A stretch of 64,000 nt of DNA from Chaetoderma sp. LZ-2023a (GCA_034401795.1 CM067370.1:64298809-64362808), one strand, 5' to 3'. Shown: positions 11,979-26,366, numbered from the stretch's first letter. Numbers and translations are program-made. Notes: a model not told the origin generated them from the sequence alone.

Positions 11979-12787
11979 TAAAGTTATCCTGAAGCATTAA
12001 AATTAGAAAATATTTAGAAAGATTCAGTGATGATCGTCTTCAGAGAAGCCAGGCACCATAATTGGATTCTATTGTCCTCGCTTCTGCTCAATGCGCAATA
12101 TAAAACTTTAACTCTAATGCTAGTCATTGTACTGTTGGCCTCCAAGGTGAGCAGATCTACCTGTATAGCGTGTAGTAAGCGTATAGTAGTTCGATTCAAA
12201 TTGTTTATTTCCTATGGTAGACGGGAAATGTGCTAGACTAGATATTTTTTATAACAATTTGACTGATAATTGTTGTTGGTGATAGGAGCAACAACTTTCC
12301 TTCAACTTATTTGTGAAATAATCAGCAGAAAATACAAGCACTACTATCTAATGTTTTGAAAATGATTTGACTGAAAATCTTTGCTGCAATAACTTTCAAG
12401 ATCTGGCGTGAAATACATTTCCATAGACGAGTTTGTCAGCAAAGCACATGCCATATTAAATACTTGCTGCTATCGCTAGAAACAATTATCAGTCAAATTA
12501 CTATAAAACAATATCTAGCCTAGCATGTTTCACGCCTACCATAGGGTATACACAATTAGAATCAGACTACTATATGTTTACTACACGCTATCCGTGTAGA
12601 TCCGCACAAATCGGAGGCCAGCGGGTCAATGACTAGCATTAGTGTTACGGAATAGTTTTATACTTGCTACAGTAAGAACAATAGAATCCTAAATAATGGT
12701 GGCTACAAAAATCTAAGTAAAATGGTGGCTCAGGAGATCATCACTGAAATTTTCAAGTACTTAATGTTATTGCTTCAGGATAACTTT
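11979..12787. repeat. Long imperfect inverted repeat (arms about 310 bp)
   Basis: Segments of the left arm (about 11979-12300), for example 'aaagttatcctgaagca', 'attcagtgatgatc', 'attctattgt' and 'gtagtaaac'-like text, reappear in reverse complement and reverse order in the right arm (about 12478-12787). A family A type hairpin arm, 'gactgataattgttgttgg', forms the inner edge. A foldback transposon or a local inverted duplication would explain it. Confidence 0.65.
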
Positions 12788-12799
12788 AAGTGTTAGGCC

Positions 12800-14440
12800 C
12801 TGTGCACAAACTCCTCAGGCCTCTTGTTTTCTCTTTTCATATAGTATCATACGCTTCAGTTTGCCGCTGAATGAATTTCTTTTTATTATTGTGCTGGGAA
12901 GGCAAAAGTCTCCAGCCAAATTGCTTTCAGAATATTCTAATACTTACATGTGTGCTTCCTTTGAACTTGAGATACTGAGATGCAAGTGTTGAAAATGTCA
13001 CCATAGACCGCTAACATCTAATGTTCTCTAATTCTGTTCCATCTCTTAGGACAACTGGCACTCATTTTGAAAACAATAATGCTGAAACCTCTTGCTGTCA
13101 CAGACAGTAAAATGTTTCCATCTCATCATTTCCAAAGTTATGTCATCAATGTAATGGGGATTAATATCTAATTTCATGATTTCTGTTTATTTTCTCCACC
13201 ACCATAACCTGTTTTTTCATCACCATATTTCATCACATGTACAAGCTAGCTATGTACGTTTTGTCACTGGTGTTCCTATTCGTAGATTGATGTACAGATA
13301 AACATCTGTAACAGATGTATGTATAAAATAATTTATGAATTTGAAAATTTGTAAGAAAATAAAATTATGTAATATCAAGATTTATGTTTTATTTATTCCT
13401 AATAGCTGAAATTTAATAATAGGCCTTCACCCCCAATTTCACATAAACCTGGTAACCAATCGTGAGTCAAACCAGGAAATCATGTAGTTATTATGAGATT
13501 TATTGATAAATCTAGGCTGTGTTCAGATATCTAACTTATTGTCAGTAACCGCTAAACCAGGTCTGTGTTCACTTAAACTATGTCTATTTCATTAGCATTC
13601 GTGTAAATAATTCATGGATTTCTAGAAATTAGCCATTTACATTCCTAATTAACAATATCTTAATTAATAACTTTAGTTTATTAAAGGACATAATTGAAGA
13701 AATATAAGAGAACAACCACAAGAATATTGTTGATACTTAATGATGAGGTCGAGAGTCGATTGTCCATCTTATTTTGCATATGAATAGGAAATCTCTCTCG
13801 CAAACACCTCATTGGTGGCTGAACCTGCCAAATATAAAGACGACAATTTGACACAAAGCAATGGAGTTAGACTACTTTATGTTTAATACCTCAAATTTAA
13901 TTTGTGACTTTGTTCCTGTGTTATCCCTAGTCATTTTGAAAATATGGAAGAGATATTGCAATTGCCTTCACCCATCTGGCTGTCCATCTGGATCTGTCCT
14001 CCAAAACTGTTTTGTCGCATTAAATCAAATTTGCTATGTTAGGTACCCATAGGATTGCGCACTGTATGACACCATTTACATTAGGCTCTGGCCCCAGGGG
14101 GGGGGGAGGGTGGTCACAAAGTAAAAGCTGGTGGAATTCAACCAAATTTGGTATGTTAGTTACCCATAAAATTACGGATTGCGAATGTTTACATTAGACT
14201 CCGCCCCCAGGGTGAGTGTGGTGGGGTGTTGGGTGTGTGTGTGTGCAGAACGTCAAAGTTGGCTGATTTGCGATGCCGTTCCATCGACTGCGCATTCTAG
14301 TTATTATTTAAAATACCTTGAATAGGAGCGTTACCAGGTTTATTATGGTGTAACCTTTCCAAATGGAACTCCCACAAACTAAGCTAGTTTATTGAAGTCC
14401 AGCTAATATGTTTAAACCCCTATTCACATGTATCATGATC
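12800..14440. other. Stretch without recognisable genes
   Basis: The sequence is AT-rich with no convincing exon. A G-run sits at about 14098-14107 and GTG-rich text at 14200-14250. The only sizeable frame (13861-14052) has no recognisable motif. Confidence 0.5.
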
Positions 14441-14444
14441 AGTG

Positions 14445-14805
14445 GCGTAGCCAGGTTTTCACGTCAGGGGGAAGCGAGGTCTAAAAAGGCCACTTGAGCG
14501 AGGACTTAAAAGGCACCACCCCACATACCAATTAGGTGTCGGAATCTGCTTAAATTTCTGTAATAAAGAGAAAATAGCATCCCAGCATCGCCAATTATTT
14601 TATTCTACCGAGAAAGTAGCGTGTATTCTACCATTCTTTGTCTTGATGTAGCCTAATTAAAACAAAAAGTCTCAACATAGCGATGAACAAGCATGACAAG
14701 AAGACGTTAACAACGTTGTAAATTCAAGTAGTTCTAATTTTCAATGTAGATTAACTTGTTAAAGGTGGCTTGGGAGTTGTGACGTCCAGAAACTTGTAAG
14801 CAGCC
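14445..14805. repeat. Dispersed repeat with 'agtggcgtagccag' terminus, copy 1
   Basis: It shares long, nearly identical text with 26436-26840: 'aataaagagaaaatagcatcccag', 'ccaattattttattctaccgagaaagtagc' and 'ttgttaaaggtggcttggga'. The start 'gtagccaggttttcacgtcaggggg' matches the left end of that element. Confidence 0.75.
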
Positions 14806-14829
14806 CGCCCATGAAAAGGGCATGAGGTC

Positions 14830-16650
14830 ACGGTTACAGGAGTCAAAGGTTGCACTATAATCTTTGTTAATATTTTATGTTAAGTTTTTGCGTTAAACAA
14901 AAGTTATTGCCTTATATCTCAGCAATGCCTCATCCAATTGGAACCAAACTTGGGTACATGGTGATATACATTGAATGGAAGCAGCCCACCAATAAAGCGG
15001 TCATGACGGCAAGGTTATGGGGTCAAAGGTTACAGTACAATCTTTGTTAATATTTTACGTTAAGTTTTTGCGTTAAACAAAAGCTATTGTCTTATATCTC
15101 AGCAATGCCTAATCCAATTGGAACCAAACTTGGATACATGGAGATATACATCGAAAGGAAGCAGCACGCTGATTCAGGCATCACAAGGTCAAGGTTATGG
15201 TGTCAGAGTTCATGGTATAATCTTTGTTAATATTTTATGTTAAGTTTTTGCATTAATCAAAAGTTATTGCCTTATATCTCAGCAATGCATGATCCAATTG
15301 GAACCAAACTTGGGTACATGGTGATATACATCAAAAGGATGCAGCATGCCGATGCAGTCCTCATTCGGTCAAGGTTATGGGGGGTCAAAGGTCATGGTAT
15401 AATCTTTGTTAATATTTTACGTTAAGTTTTTGCATTAAACAGAAGTTATTGCCTTATATGTCAGCAATGCCTGATCCAATTGGAACCAAACTTGGGTACA
15501 TGGTGATATACATTGAATGGAAGCAGTCCACTGATAAAGCGGTCATGATGTCAAGGTTATGGTGTCAAAGGTCACAATATAATCTTAATATTTTACGTTA
15601 AGTTTTTGCATTAAACGAAAGTTATTGTCTTATATCTCAGCAATGCCTGATCCAATTGGATACATGGTTACCTATAATGATAGGATGCAGCATGATGATA
15701 TTGGGATCACAAAGTCAAAGGTCAAGGTCACTGACCGTGATATAGAACTCTGTGCTATTTCAACATTAAGCTTTTGCATTTAGAAAAACTTCTCAGCTTA
15801 TATTTCAGGACTGGTTAAGTTATATCTCAGCAATGCCGTATCCAATTGGATACCTGGTTACCTATAATGATAGGATGCAACATGATGATGTTGGGGTCAG
15901 AAGATCAAAGGTCAATATCACTGTGACATTGAGTCAGAACTCTGTTATTTCAACATTAAGTTTTTGTATTTAGCAAAGCTTTTCAGCTTATATTGCAGGA
16001 TTGCTTAAGACTATTGCAACTAAACTTGGATACATTGTTACCTATAATGTTAGGAAGCAGCATGATGATGTTGGTGTCAGAAGGTCAAAGGTCAACATCA
16101 CTGTGACTTTGATACAGAACTCTGCTTTTTCAACATTAAGTTTTTGTGTTTAGCAAAGCTTTTCAGCTTATATTGCAGGATTGCTTAAGACTATTGCAAC
16201 TAAACTTGGATACATTGTTACCTATAATGTTAGGAAGCAGCATGATGATGTTGGTGTCAGAAGGTCAAAGGTCAACATCACTGTGACTTTGATACAGAAC
16301 TCTGCTTTTTCAACATTAAGTTTTTGTGTTTAACAAAACGTCTCGGCTTATATTTCAGGATTGGTTAAGCCTATTGCATCTAAACTTGGATACACGGTTG
16401 CTTATAATAATAGGATGCAACATGATGATTTTGGGATCACAAGGTCAAAGGTCAAGGTCACTGTGACCTTGATATAGAACTCTGCTATTTCAACATTAAG
16501 TTTTTGCGTTTAGCAAAACTTTTCCGCTTATATTTCAGGATTGGTTAAGGCTATTACAACTTGGAAACCTGGATACCTATAATGTTAGGAAGCAGCATGA
16601 TAACATTGAGGGCAGAAGGTCAAAGGTCAAGGTAACTGTGACAAACAGGG
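14830..16650. repeat. Tandem array, about 180-bp unit, roughly ten units
   Basis: The landmark 'attttatgttaagtttttgc' or 'tcaacattaagtttttg' recurs about every 180 bp (near 14875, 15052, 15231, 15411, 15590, 15768, 15952, 16132, 16312, 16492). The first half carries 'cttatatctcagcaatgcctgatccaattgg'. The second half carries 'aaggtcaaaggtca' followed by 'tcactgtgac'. The units at about 16013-16330 include two almost identical copies. No coding frame spans the units. Confidence 0.85.
16442..16471. promoter_or_regulatory. Composite nuclear-receptor-type motif in the tandem array
   Basis: AGGTCA-A-AGGTCA (16442-16454) is a DR1 arrangement. It is followed at once by AGGTCA and by the 19-bp perfect palindrome CAAGGTCActgTGACCTTG (16453-16471), which contains the consensus estrogen-response-element core. 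Sequence match only; no evidence of function. Confidence 0.4.
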
Positions 16651-17438
16651 GACAGGCGAGACATTTAGTTCCGCGGAATTCTTGTAAATTTAATTTTGTA
16701 AATTTGTAAACAAACTACAGTGTAGAATGCTCCATAGTATTAGGTATATATGCGATGTGTTTGTATGGTTATATTAATCACCTAATATACTTTACTACCC
16801 ACTCTATATCTGTGTATATACTGACTACGCTTCTTCTGTACATCTGTCTGTGCCAAACAATTGTGGCACACTGCTGTTACTCCACCCCAAACCTCATGGT
16901 TAGATACTGAAGACCAGTATTATGGCAGCAACAGCTGTCAGTCAAATTAGTTTCAAAATATTCAACATAATCTTTATAAAATTATAAGTTCGTCAAAGAC
17001 ATAACATTCGTACACTTGATACAGTTCTCCTGATGGAGTTATAATATGTCATAGTGATTGTGACATCAGCCTACACGTGACGTAATTGATTATCATATCA
17101 TATACTTGAGTGATATGTCAGATCTCTCTATTGATGGTGGTCCCTTATGACAGGTGTTCATGCGAGCAGGTGTGTCTGTCACCTGTAATGTGTGCAAGAC
17201 GGAGTATGCTGTTTGGTTAACAGGCTGAATGACTACAGTTGGTGGTATTTTAATCTATAAATACAGATTGGGAGCCAGTTATAGAAACATAAACACTACT
17301 TATTGCATTACTACATATATTTTAATAACAATTTCTACAAGACATAGCGGGTAGTATAGATATACAAATATAAAATGGCATTTAGTCTAACCTTTTAACC
17401 CTCGAATTTGTTCAAGAAAATTTAAATTTTCTGATATA

Positions 17439-17577
17439 AAATGTCCATTTGCAGATCAAGAGAAGAGTATTTTTTAAAGCTTCCCACTGGAATGACTGGC
17501 TTGTTTATCGAGCCAGTCAGTCCAGTGGTAATTTATTTTAAATAGTCTTCTTGGTTTGCAAATGGACATTTCTCAAG
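17439..17577. repeat. Hairpin repeat family B, copy 4 (best preserved)
   Basis: 'aatgtccatttgcagatcaag' and its mirror 'ttggtttgcaaatggacattt' enclose 'cccactggaatgactggctt' and 'gagccagtcagtccagtgg'. The flank 'gacgactacagaagccgtta' is also found, diverged, at about 10330. Confidence 0.8.
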
Positions 17578-17579
17578 AC

Positions 17580-20000
17580 GACTACAGAAGCCGTTATTGT
17601 GATGTGAGTGTTAATAGTCTAACCCTCCAGCCCAAAAGTCACAACTTCTGTATGATCTAGGGAATATTCTGTTGATTTGGCAGCAACAGGTTTCAGTCAA
17701 ATTAGTTTTAAAATATCCAACATCTTCCGTGTAAAGCTGTCTTGATATTGAAAAATTGGAATTTCAATGGTCAAAGGGTTAATACCAGGCCATCGACATT
17801 CCCTCTATCTATATAGCGGGTTAAACGTGGTATTACAGTTAATATGTAAATGCATGCACACAGAAAATTTGCATGCATATAATAACAATTGAATAAAACA
17901 ATAACATATTTGTCGAATTTGGTCGACATTCTCGTCATTAGCGACATTCTCGTTCAGCAGAAGATTAACTAAAACTTCTAATAATATAATTAATTGGTTA
18001 ACAGCTATCATATTAATTAAGACATATTAATAAAACCATGATAAATATCTTTTAAATATAAATAACATAAAATCCGATTTTTACAATGGCATGTTTACAT
18101 TGCAAAACATTTGAGCCTAACTGGCTTGTAGTTGTGACTTAGTTTTGACTCTAAACTAGTATAAGTTGATTTGTTGGTCAGTTATCAAAGCCATCAGTGT
18201 CGCAACTGTAGCATGTCACGCTTGTTGATTTTAGTTGCAATTCAACTAGTATAAATCTCGGTCTGTCTGTGTTTGTCTGTCCAATTTTTTGACATTTCTG
18301 ATAAAGTTAACCAATGGGAACACTGGGCAATTGCTGTATATTAAATTTAGTACTGGGTAGGGGTAGGGGTGGGGTGAGGTGGTGGAGGGGCATATAATTA
18401 TTAAGTGACCATACATTTGGTGTAATCCACTGATTAACAGTAAAATGTTTAATGCAAAAAATCACAATAGCTGTCCTGGTGGGCAATTCTTCGTAGACAT
18501 TCGTTAGCATAGGGTTTGTCTCCCTCTAACTCATTCACAGGCTAATGCATAGGTAGACAATTATATACATGTCCTTGGAGCAACTCATTAATTGGTTGAC
18601 ACGGTTACCTGATCTTCCGAGTTGTTTCTACTCACCTGCAGTAAATGCATCAAGAAAATATTGATAAAATCAAGCTAATTTATGCCACAAATTCATTAAA
18701 CAGGAATCATCTCGGTATCACAGGTACTTTGTGTTAATTTTCAACTAAATCTACACCATCCGCTGGCTCTCAGTCACTGACAATAACACCCCACCCGATC
18801 ACCCATTCAGTTTACTGTAACATAGCTTAACAACATTGAACAGATAAGAGAAAAATGTCACGAAGAACTGAGCTTTCCACAGTATGGTACATCTACATGA
18901 GGATATAAAAACTAAAAACAGACAATTAAAAGAGAACGCCAGACCCTCTATACTACTTTGTATAAAATGAATCTACAGACACTAACGTTTAAAAAAATAT
19001 GATTCTAAGCTCTCTGCTCAAAATAGAAATATATATCTTCATTATTTAAATATGGTATAGTGGTACATTAGTTAAATCTTTATTCCGGGAAGAGGTGTAT
19101 GAGGTCATAGGTTGAACGTCTTTTCTCGTTGTCATCCAAGCTATCGCCTTTTCTCGCTGTCATCCAACGCTATCGCAATTGCGAATTGCGTTTTATAAGG
19201 GGATTCTGTAAAGCGGGTCAGTTAGGAATATATTTGCAGAAATGTTGAATATATAATAACAGTCCTTTGATTTCTCTGATGGTGCCGATTTTGATATCAA
19301 GTTTTGATCTTTAGATAAATGAATGACGCGATAGTATAGGTATATCAGTACAATTGCCACTTGAATCAACACTCACTGGTGCTACGGCAGATAATGTTAT
19401 TAAAGTTTCTTCTATTAATATGAGAGTTTAAATAGTTGTTACATACATCCCAAAACATCTTTAGGTACTTATGTTGTCATACTAGCCTCAAAACTTCCTG
19501 AGATATTGTAATATTCATGTAATTGGCAGGCATCTACATAGAACATGTCCATCTTAAAGTTAGGCAACTAATGTATGAAAATAACAAATATATTCCATAC
19601 ATTTGCTATAGTGTGATACACGTCTTAATCTCTTCAATCTGTACACATATAAACGATGTCGATAGCACTATCACTGATAGAGATATCACCATCCAAATGC
19701 ATGCGCTCCTGTCTTCAGAGTGCTGTTATCATGATTCTTGTCGGATGGGATTCAACCTATGACGTCATAGGTTTAATTAACTCGCAGAAAATTATAGTAA
19801 CATATTTTTTTGACACCATTTTACTCGGATTTATACATAAATATCGCAGGAAATTTTGCCACTGTATAAATATAGGCTCTGCGATAGAACTGCGTGTTTT
19901 ATGCAAACGATGGTGACCCTCCTTGTGTTCCCTTTTAACGATTAATGAGAGTAAATTACACAAAGTTTAGATAGAACTTTCCCGGCAGAAGAAGCAGTGG
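17580..20000. other. Stretch without recognisable genes
   Basis: AT-rich, with scattered short frames lacking motifs. A short direct duplication, 'cttttctcg.tgtcatccaa', occurs at about 19118-19170. Nothing else supported. Confidence 0.5.
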
Positions 20001-20400
20001 ACCTTTCCATTTTTAGCTATGCCCCGCCCATCACTAGCTAAGCTCCACCCACACCTCGCAGTGTTGGGATTGACCGATCCCCGAATGCCCTAGCTATCAA
20101 TTTCCTGAAAACTATACAGGGAAGCTGTTGAATATTTTGTAACTAATTTGACTGGGTGCTGTTGCTGCCTATGGCAGCAACAGCGCCTAGTCAAATTAGT
20201 TTCAAAATATTCAACAGAATATTTATTAAATAGTAAAAGCAAACAATTTGTACAACAAGGCATAGACCGTCTTCAAATATGCGTTCGTGACGTACTTATC
20301 GACATTATTCATGACGCCATCCATTATGATGTCATTCTACACACCGCGTAGATGATTATGACGTCATATGATGGGTACATACTCTGGAAAGGTGAGTTGG
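20000..20400. mobile_element. Long form of family A element
   Basis: It starts with 'agctatgccccgcccatcactagctaagctcc', then 'gtgttgggattgaccgatcc', then the hairpin at 20124-20217, then 'tattaaatagtaaa' and two TGATGTCA/TGACGTCA-type blocks ending 'gattatgacgtcatatga'. The same order of blocks occurs at 34620-35000 and, inverted, at 57540-57860. This suggests a roughly 400-bp non-autonomous mobile element. Confidence 0.6.
20124..20217. repeat. Hairpin repeat family A, best copy
   Basis: The left arm 'gttgaatattttgtaactaatttgactgggtgctgttgctgcc' is nearly the reverse complement of 'ggcagcaacagcgcctagtcaaattagtttcaaaatattcaac', with a loop of only a few bases. Transcribed, it would fold into a hairpin of about 43 bp. 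Confidence 0.85.
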
Positions 20401-20697
20401 TGACAGCTAACACACTCATCACTAACCTAGAACAGCGCTACAATGAGCTGCAGGAATCAAAACATCTGCTGCAAAATAAACCAATACTAACAACAAAATA
20501 AGGAAATTACGCCGAATCGCATAATGAGCCGACATATGTTACTTATAAAGCTAGACCATACAAACAAGCAGCTAGCTGCCTCATTCAATTCCTCATCCAA
20601 GCAAAATAGCCAGCCATAGTCAATCCGCCCAACCGCGGAAATAGCGACTGATGTATCGTAGAGCCAGACCAATCAAATTCAGTAAACTGATGATAAT

Positions 20698-21006
20698 TTG
20701 GGTGCTGACAAGTTGAGACAGTATAATTACATTAATAATTGTAAAAAAACCCCCGAAATAACTCTTGAAGTATCACACTGTGAAGTGACGCTGAGAGCCA
20801 TTCAAATGCCACCAGTTGATGATATCTATGTCCTAACTAATGTCCCGCGTTCTCCAGTCTGCCAGCAGAAGGGATTTGGCACAACGAGTGACACATTTAC
20901 TGACATTGCTGTTATATCACACACTATGTTAGACTATTTGGGAAACGGGTCGCCTAATCGAAATGTGTATGTTACATATACAGGGACAGACCTGACTGTA
21001 GATTAG
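20698..21006 (+). CDS. Unrecognised open frame, possible exon
   Basis: A 102-residue frame ends at TAG 21004-21006. The part after about residue 18 has ordinary amino-acid composition, for example TLEVSHCEVTLRAIQMPPVD, and does not look like simple-repeat translation. I recognise no domain, no signal peptide and no clear acceptor site upstream. It could be a terminal exon or chance. No function is proposed. Confidence 0.2.
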   Translation: MGADKLRQYNYINNCKKTPEITLEVSHCEVTLRAIQMPPVDDIYVLTNVPRSPVCQQKGFGTTSDTFTDIAVISHTMLDYLGNGSPNRNVYVTYTGTDLTVD

Positions 21007-21629
21007 CCGATTACCCTTTTTCTTAGCAAAATCTGAACTATTTTAGCCAATGTCTTCCAATGTCTACAATCCATCACCACCAGGTAACCTTTTCAAGGCT
21101 ACATAGCAGATACAAGCTTATGTTGAATATTTTGAAACTAATTTGACTAGAAGCTGTTGCTGCCTAAGCTGGCCTATCTGGGTGCTTTTGGTCCGAGATA
21201 GTAGGATTTCAGGGTTTACTTTGTCACAATAAAGCAAAACATAAGTAGGCCTACTAGTTACATAAATATGTATCTTAAGATGTTCTTAGATTTAATATTA
21301 ATGATTCTCTACTTAGAAATTATATAATAATATGAGTTTAATCTTTGGTGAAATATTTCGCCAATCCTGCTTTCTATTATCCAGATCATAATTTTACTAG
21401 CATTTGGGTAATTGGCGACTGGGTATGTCGGTCCCTGCATATAGAATTGAATGATGCATGGATCCTGGAATTAAAGACTGAATTTGACGTTCTGGATTTG
21501 CTGGAATCTGGGTTAATTTGGTTTAAATTCTTGTTAATGTGATAGGATAAACAGATATATGAACAAGACATCAGGGTTATACTGACGGGGTACTGGCGAC
21601 TATCTTTCCATTATGTATTTCCCAAATGC

Positions 21630-22340
21630 AAATCTAGATTTGTATCAAGATCACAATGACCATGACCTCGGAAGTCTGAATGTCTTCTTGCTGCTCGTAC
21701 TGGTTGAGGCAACTGTATGGCCATGCTTAGTTCCAATGATTTAACCTGAAATAGAGGCAAAACAAGCTAAGCAAAAGAATCTAGCGGTAACTGTTAATGT
21801 CTACATTTTATGACCTTGAACTTTGACCCCAATATCATTGCGCTTCATACAAGGAAACATGTTTCAAAGTCTAGTGAAAAGTAATTGTAAAAATAAGTTT
21901 TATACTAAGTTCATAGTGACCTTAAGTTTGAACTCATGACCTCAATATCATTCATCCATCCCCGTAATATAAGGAAGCATGTGTCCAAGTTTGATGCCAA
22001 TAGGGTGAACCAATCCTGAGATATACTGTACGACAATATGCTGAGCTAAACCAAAAATGTAACTAAGTAATTGAGTTTTATACCAAGGTCAAAGTGGCAT
22101 TGAACTTTAACCCCATTACCCTAATAGCACGGTGCTCCATCCCCTTGATATAAGGAAGCAGGTGTACAAATTTAGTACCAATAGGGTTTAGGCTTAAGCC
22201 GTCTTGAGATATAACGTATAGGATGATATGTTGAGCTAAGCCAAAAACCGTAAGAAGGAGAGTTATTTACCACGGTCACAGTGACCTTAACTTTGACCTC
22301 ATGACCTCAATATCATTGTGCTCCATCCCGTTGACAGACA
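21630..22340. repeat. Tandem array of about 180 bp with TGACC motifs
   Basis: 'gttttatac.aagttc/ggtc' recurs at about 21897, 22076 and (diverged) 22263. 'ccaatagggt' and 'tcaatatcatt' recur in register. One unit contains the perfect palindrome GGTCAcagTGACC (22274-22286). The array ends in a (GACA)n/(GGCA)n run at 22335-22400. Confidence 0.7.
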
Positions 22341-22829
22341 GACAGACAGACATACATACATGCAGGGAGGCAGGCAGGTAGGCAGGCTGGTTGGCAGGCA
22401 GGCATCCGAACTAATGAAACCCATCGATATATTGGCCAAAATTCAAAGTTTCGGCAATTATAATGAGATATTCAGTCAAATCTGCGGCATGTGTTGCTCA
22501 TCACACGATTGCTGCAGAATCATTGTCGGTGTGTGGTCGGTATGTGGTCGCTATGTGGTCGGCGTGTGGTCGGTCCCTGTGTTGTAGGTTATCACTGACC
22601 AGTGCACATCCATCGCTAGAGAACAATGGCCCGAGTCCAAGCATGATAGATGGTCAGTCTAAGCACATATATAATCGTGCCTGAAATATATATGTATATA
22701 TAAATGGGCCTACATATTATATAAGAAAAGCATATATGATAATATGAACTAGAAAATATTGATTGACGTAAAAGGTGTGCGGCACGAGCATCTACACGCT
22801 AACGCTAGTTGTAGCAATATGATAAATAG

Positions 22830-22836
22830 CCCCCCC

Positions 22837-22877
<41 letters not shown>

Positions 22878-23104
22878 CTGCGGGGACATTGAGTTGCAGG
22901 GACATAGTTATAGCACTTGTTGGTATGCACAAAGCAGTATTCATTAAAAAAGTGAGAGAAAAATAAATACATATGTGGACGTTTCACGCTTAGCCCCATC
23001 GTTTAAGCCACAGTAACTTCGGGGACCAAGAAAATGTTCCCGGGATTACGGTGAGATCACCTCTCCCTCCCTCCCTCCCTCGCCCCCCCCCCCCCTTCAC
23101 CCCC

Positions 23105-23162
<58 letters not shown>
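22830..23162. repeat. Poly-C and (CT)n simple repeats
   Basis: A C-run then (CT)n lies at 22830-22874, and C-runs then (CT)n at 23060-23160. Reading frames across them encode only Pro/Leu/Ser or Arg/Glu runs. Confidence 0.95.
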
Positions 23163-23163
<1 letters not shown>

Positions 23164-24040
23164 CCATATAGATACGATCGCTCTTCATCAACTTGATTGC
23201 CGTGCTTATATAGTCTTCATAAGGGCTTTTGATTTGTGTGTAAATTTAGTTTCATATACTACATCACCAACAATATGGAGTTCCTTACTGTGCATATTCA
23301 CACCAAAATGCTTGAAAATAAAATTGTTGAAATTATATACTTTTAGAGTCTTAGATTGTGTAACTCAGTGTAATGAAATGAAATAAATCTTAACATATAA
23401 TGATTTCATTCCATATAAATAAATTTCGTAGGTTTAGTTGTGAATTTGAATTAAGGACTCGTGCGTCTAATTCAATTTGACTACTTGAAAAATTATATTA
23501 ATTTATACGCAATGAAATTATCATATGTTAAGACTTATTTCGTTTCATTAAATGTAAGCCTCGGCAAGGGAGGAAATCTTGTATGTACACATAATTGTCT
23601 CTCATCGATACGTGCCAGATATTCTCACACAGCCCATTGTTTTCAAGATTCATACCGAGAAGGGTCATACATGCAATAAGTGTATTCTTCAAAGTGTACC
23701 TATCTTAACATTACGAAGAACATGTGTTATTCATTCATGACTAACTGATTGATTAGTACAGTTGTGGACGAAAATTCAACTTCCCTCAGTGCCCTATTTC
23801 GCTATCCATCTGTCTGTTTGTCTGTCTATCTGTCTGTCTCCACATATTTGCTCCCAGCACACAATTATATATAGTCTTCATAAGGGCCTCTAAAAGTATA
23901 CAATTTAAACAATTTAATTTCCAAGCATTTTGATGTGAATATGCGTTTAACATACATGTGGAAAGCCGATTATGAATTATAGCCCTTATGATCGTATCTA
24001 TATGGTGTCTTCATAAGGGCTTTTGATTTGCATATATATA
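23163..24040. repeat. Dispersed 'cttcataagggcttttgatttg' repeat pieces
   Basis: The segment 'catcaacttgattgccgt' then 'tagtcttcataagggctttt' at 23188-23236 is repeated in inverted orientation at about 26366-26432. Further pieces occur at 23873, 24008 and 26930 ('catgtggaaagccgattatg', 'caccaacaatatggagtt'). It appears to be one repeat family broken by later insertions. Confidence 0.6.
23378..23565. mobile_element. MITE-like element D, copy 1
   Basis: The end 'aataaatcttaacatataatgatttcattccatataaataa' and its mirror 'attaatttatacgcaatgaaattatcatatgttaagacttatttcg' form inverted repeats of about 45 bp. A second copy is at 39925-40103. Confidence 0.7.
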
Positions 24041-24171
24041 TATATACTCTCATAATTGCTCAATTGTTGGGTCCTAAAACTTACTAAGTTATAGCCATTG
24101 CAAATATAGATCTGGGAAGTGCTTGGTGGCTTGATTTTTTCCCCCAAATAGCACGTATTTTCGGACCCAAC

Positions 24172-26054
<1,883 letters not shown>

Positions 26055-26160
26055 TCCTATGTATAGAGTGATTGTATGGATTAAGACCTACTAAAAATAT
26101 TAATTAGACCTAAATACATTAAATCAGCAAAACGAAAGGGAAAGGCGCAGTATATGGTGC

Positions 26161-26320
26161 TTTGATTTATGACCCGATAATTTATGACCCAATAAATGAT
26201 GACAATTGACCCACTAATCCAAACAAAGACCCAACAGCTCAAAAAAGACCCAACAGCTCAGAAGTCCCACTAATAATAGTGAGAAACTTATGAATTGTCG
26301 GGCCGACAATTGACCAAGTC

Positions 26321-26330
<10 letters not shown>
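26161..26330. repeat. Short repeats and a 17-bp palindrome
   Basis: 'tatgaccc.ataa' and 'agacccaacagctca' are each duplicated. ATTGTCGGGCCGACAAT (about 26296-26312) is a perfect palindrome. No gene. Confidence 0.5.

Positions 26331-26366
<36 letters not shown>

Noticed and set aside
14830-16650. Considered as a CRISPR-like array
   Set aside because: Units are about 180 bp, diverged and lack spacers. This is a eukaryotic tandem repeat.
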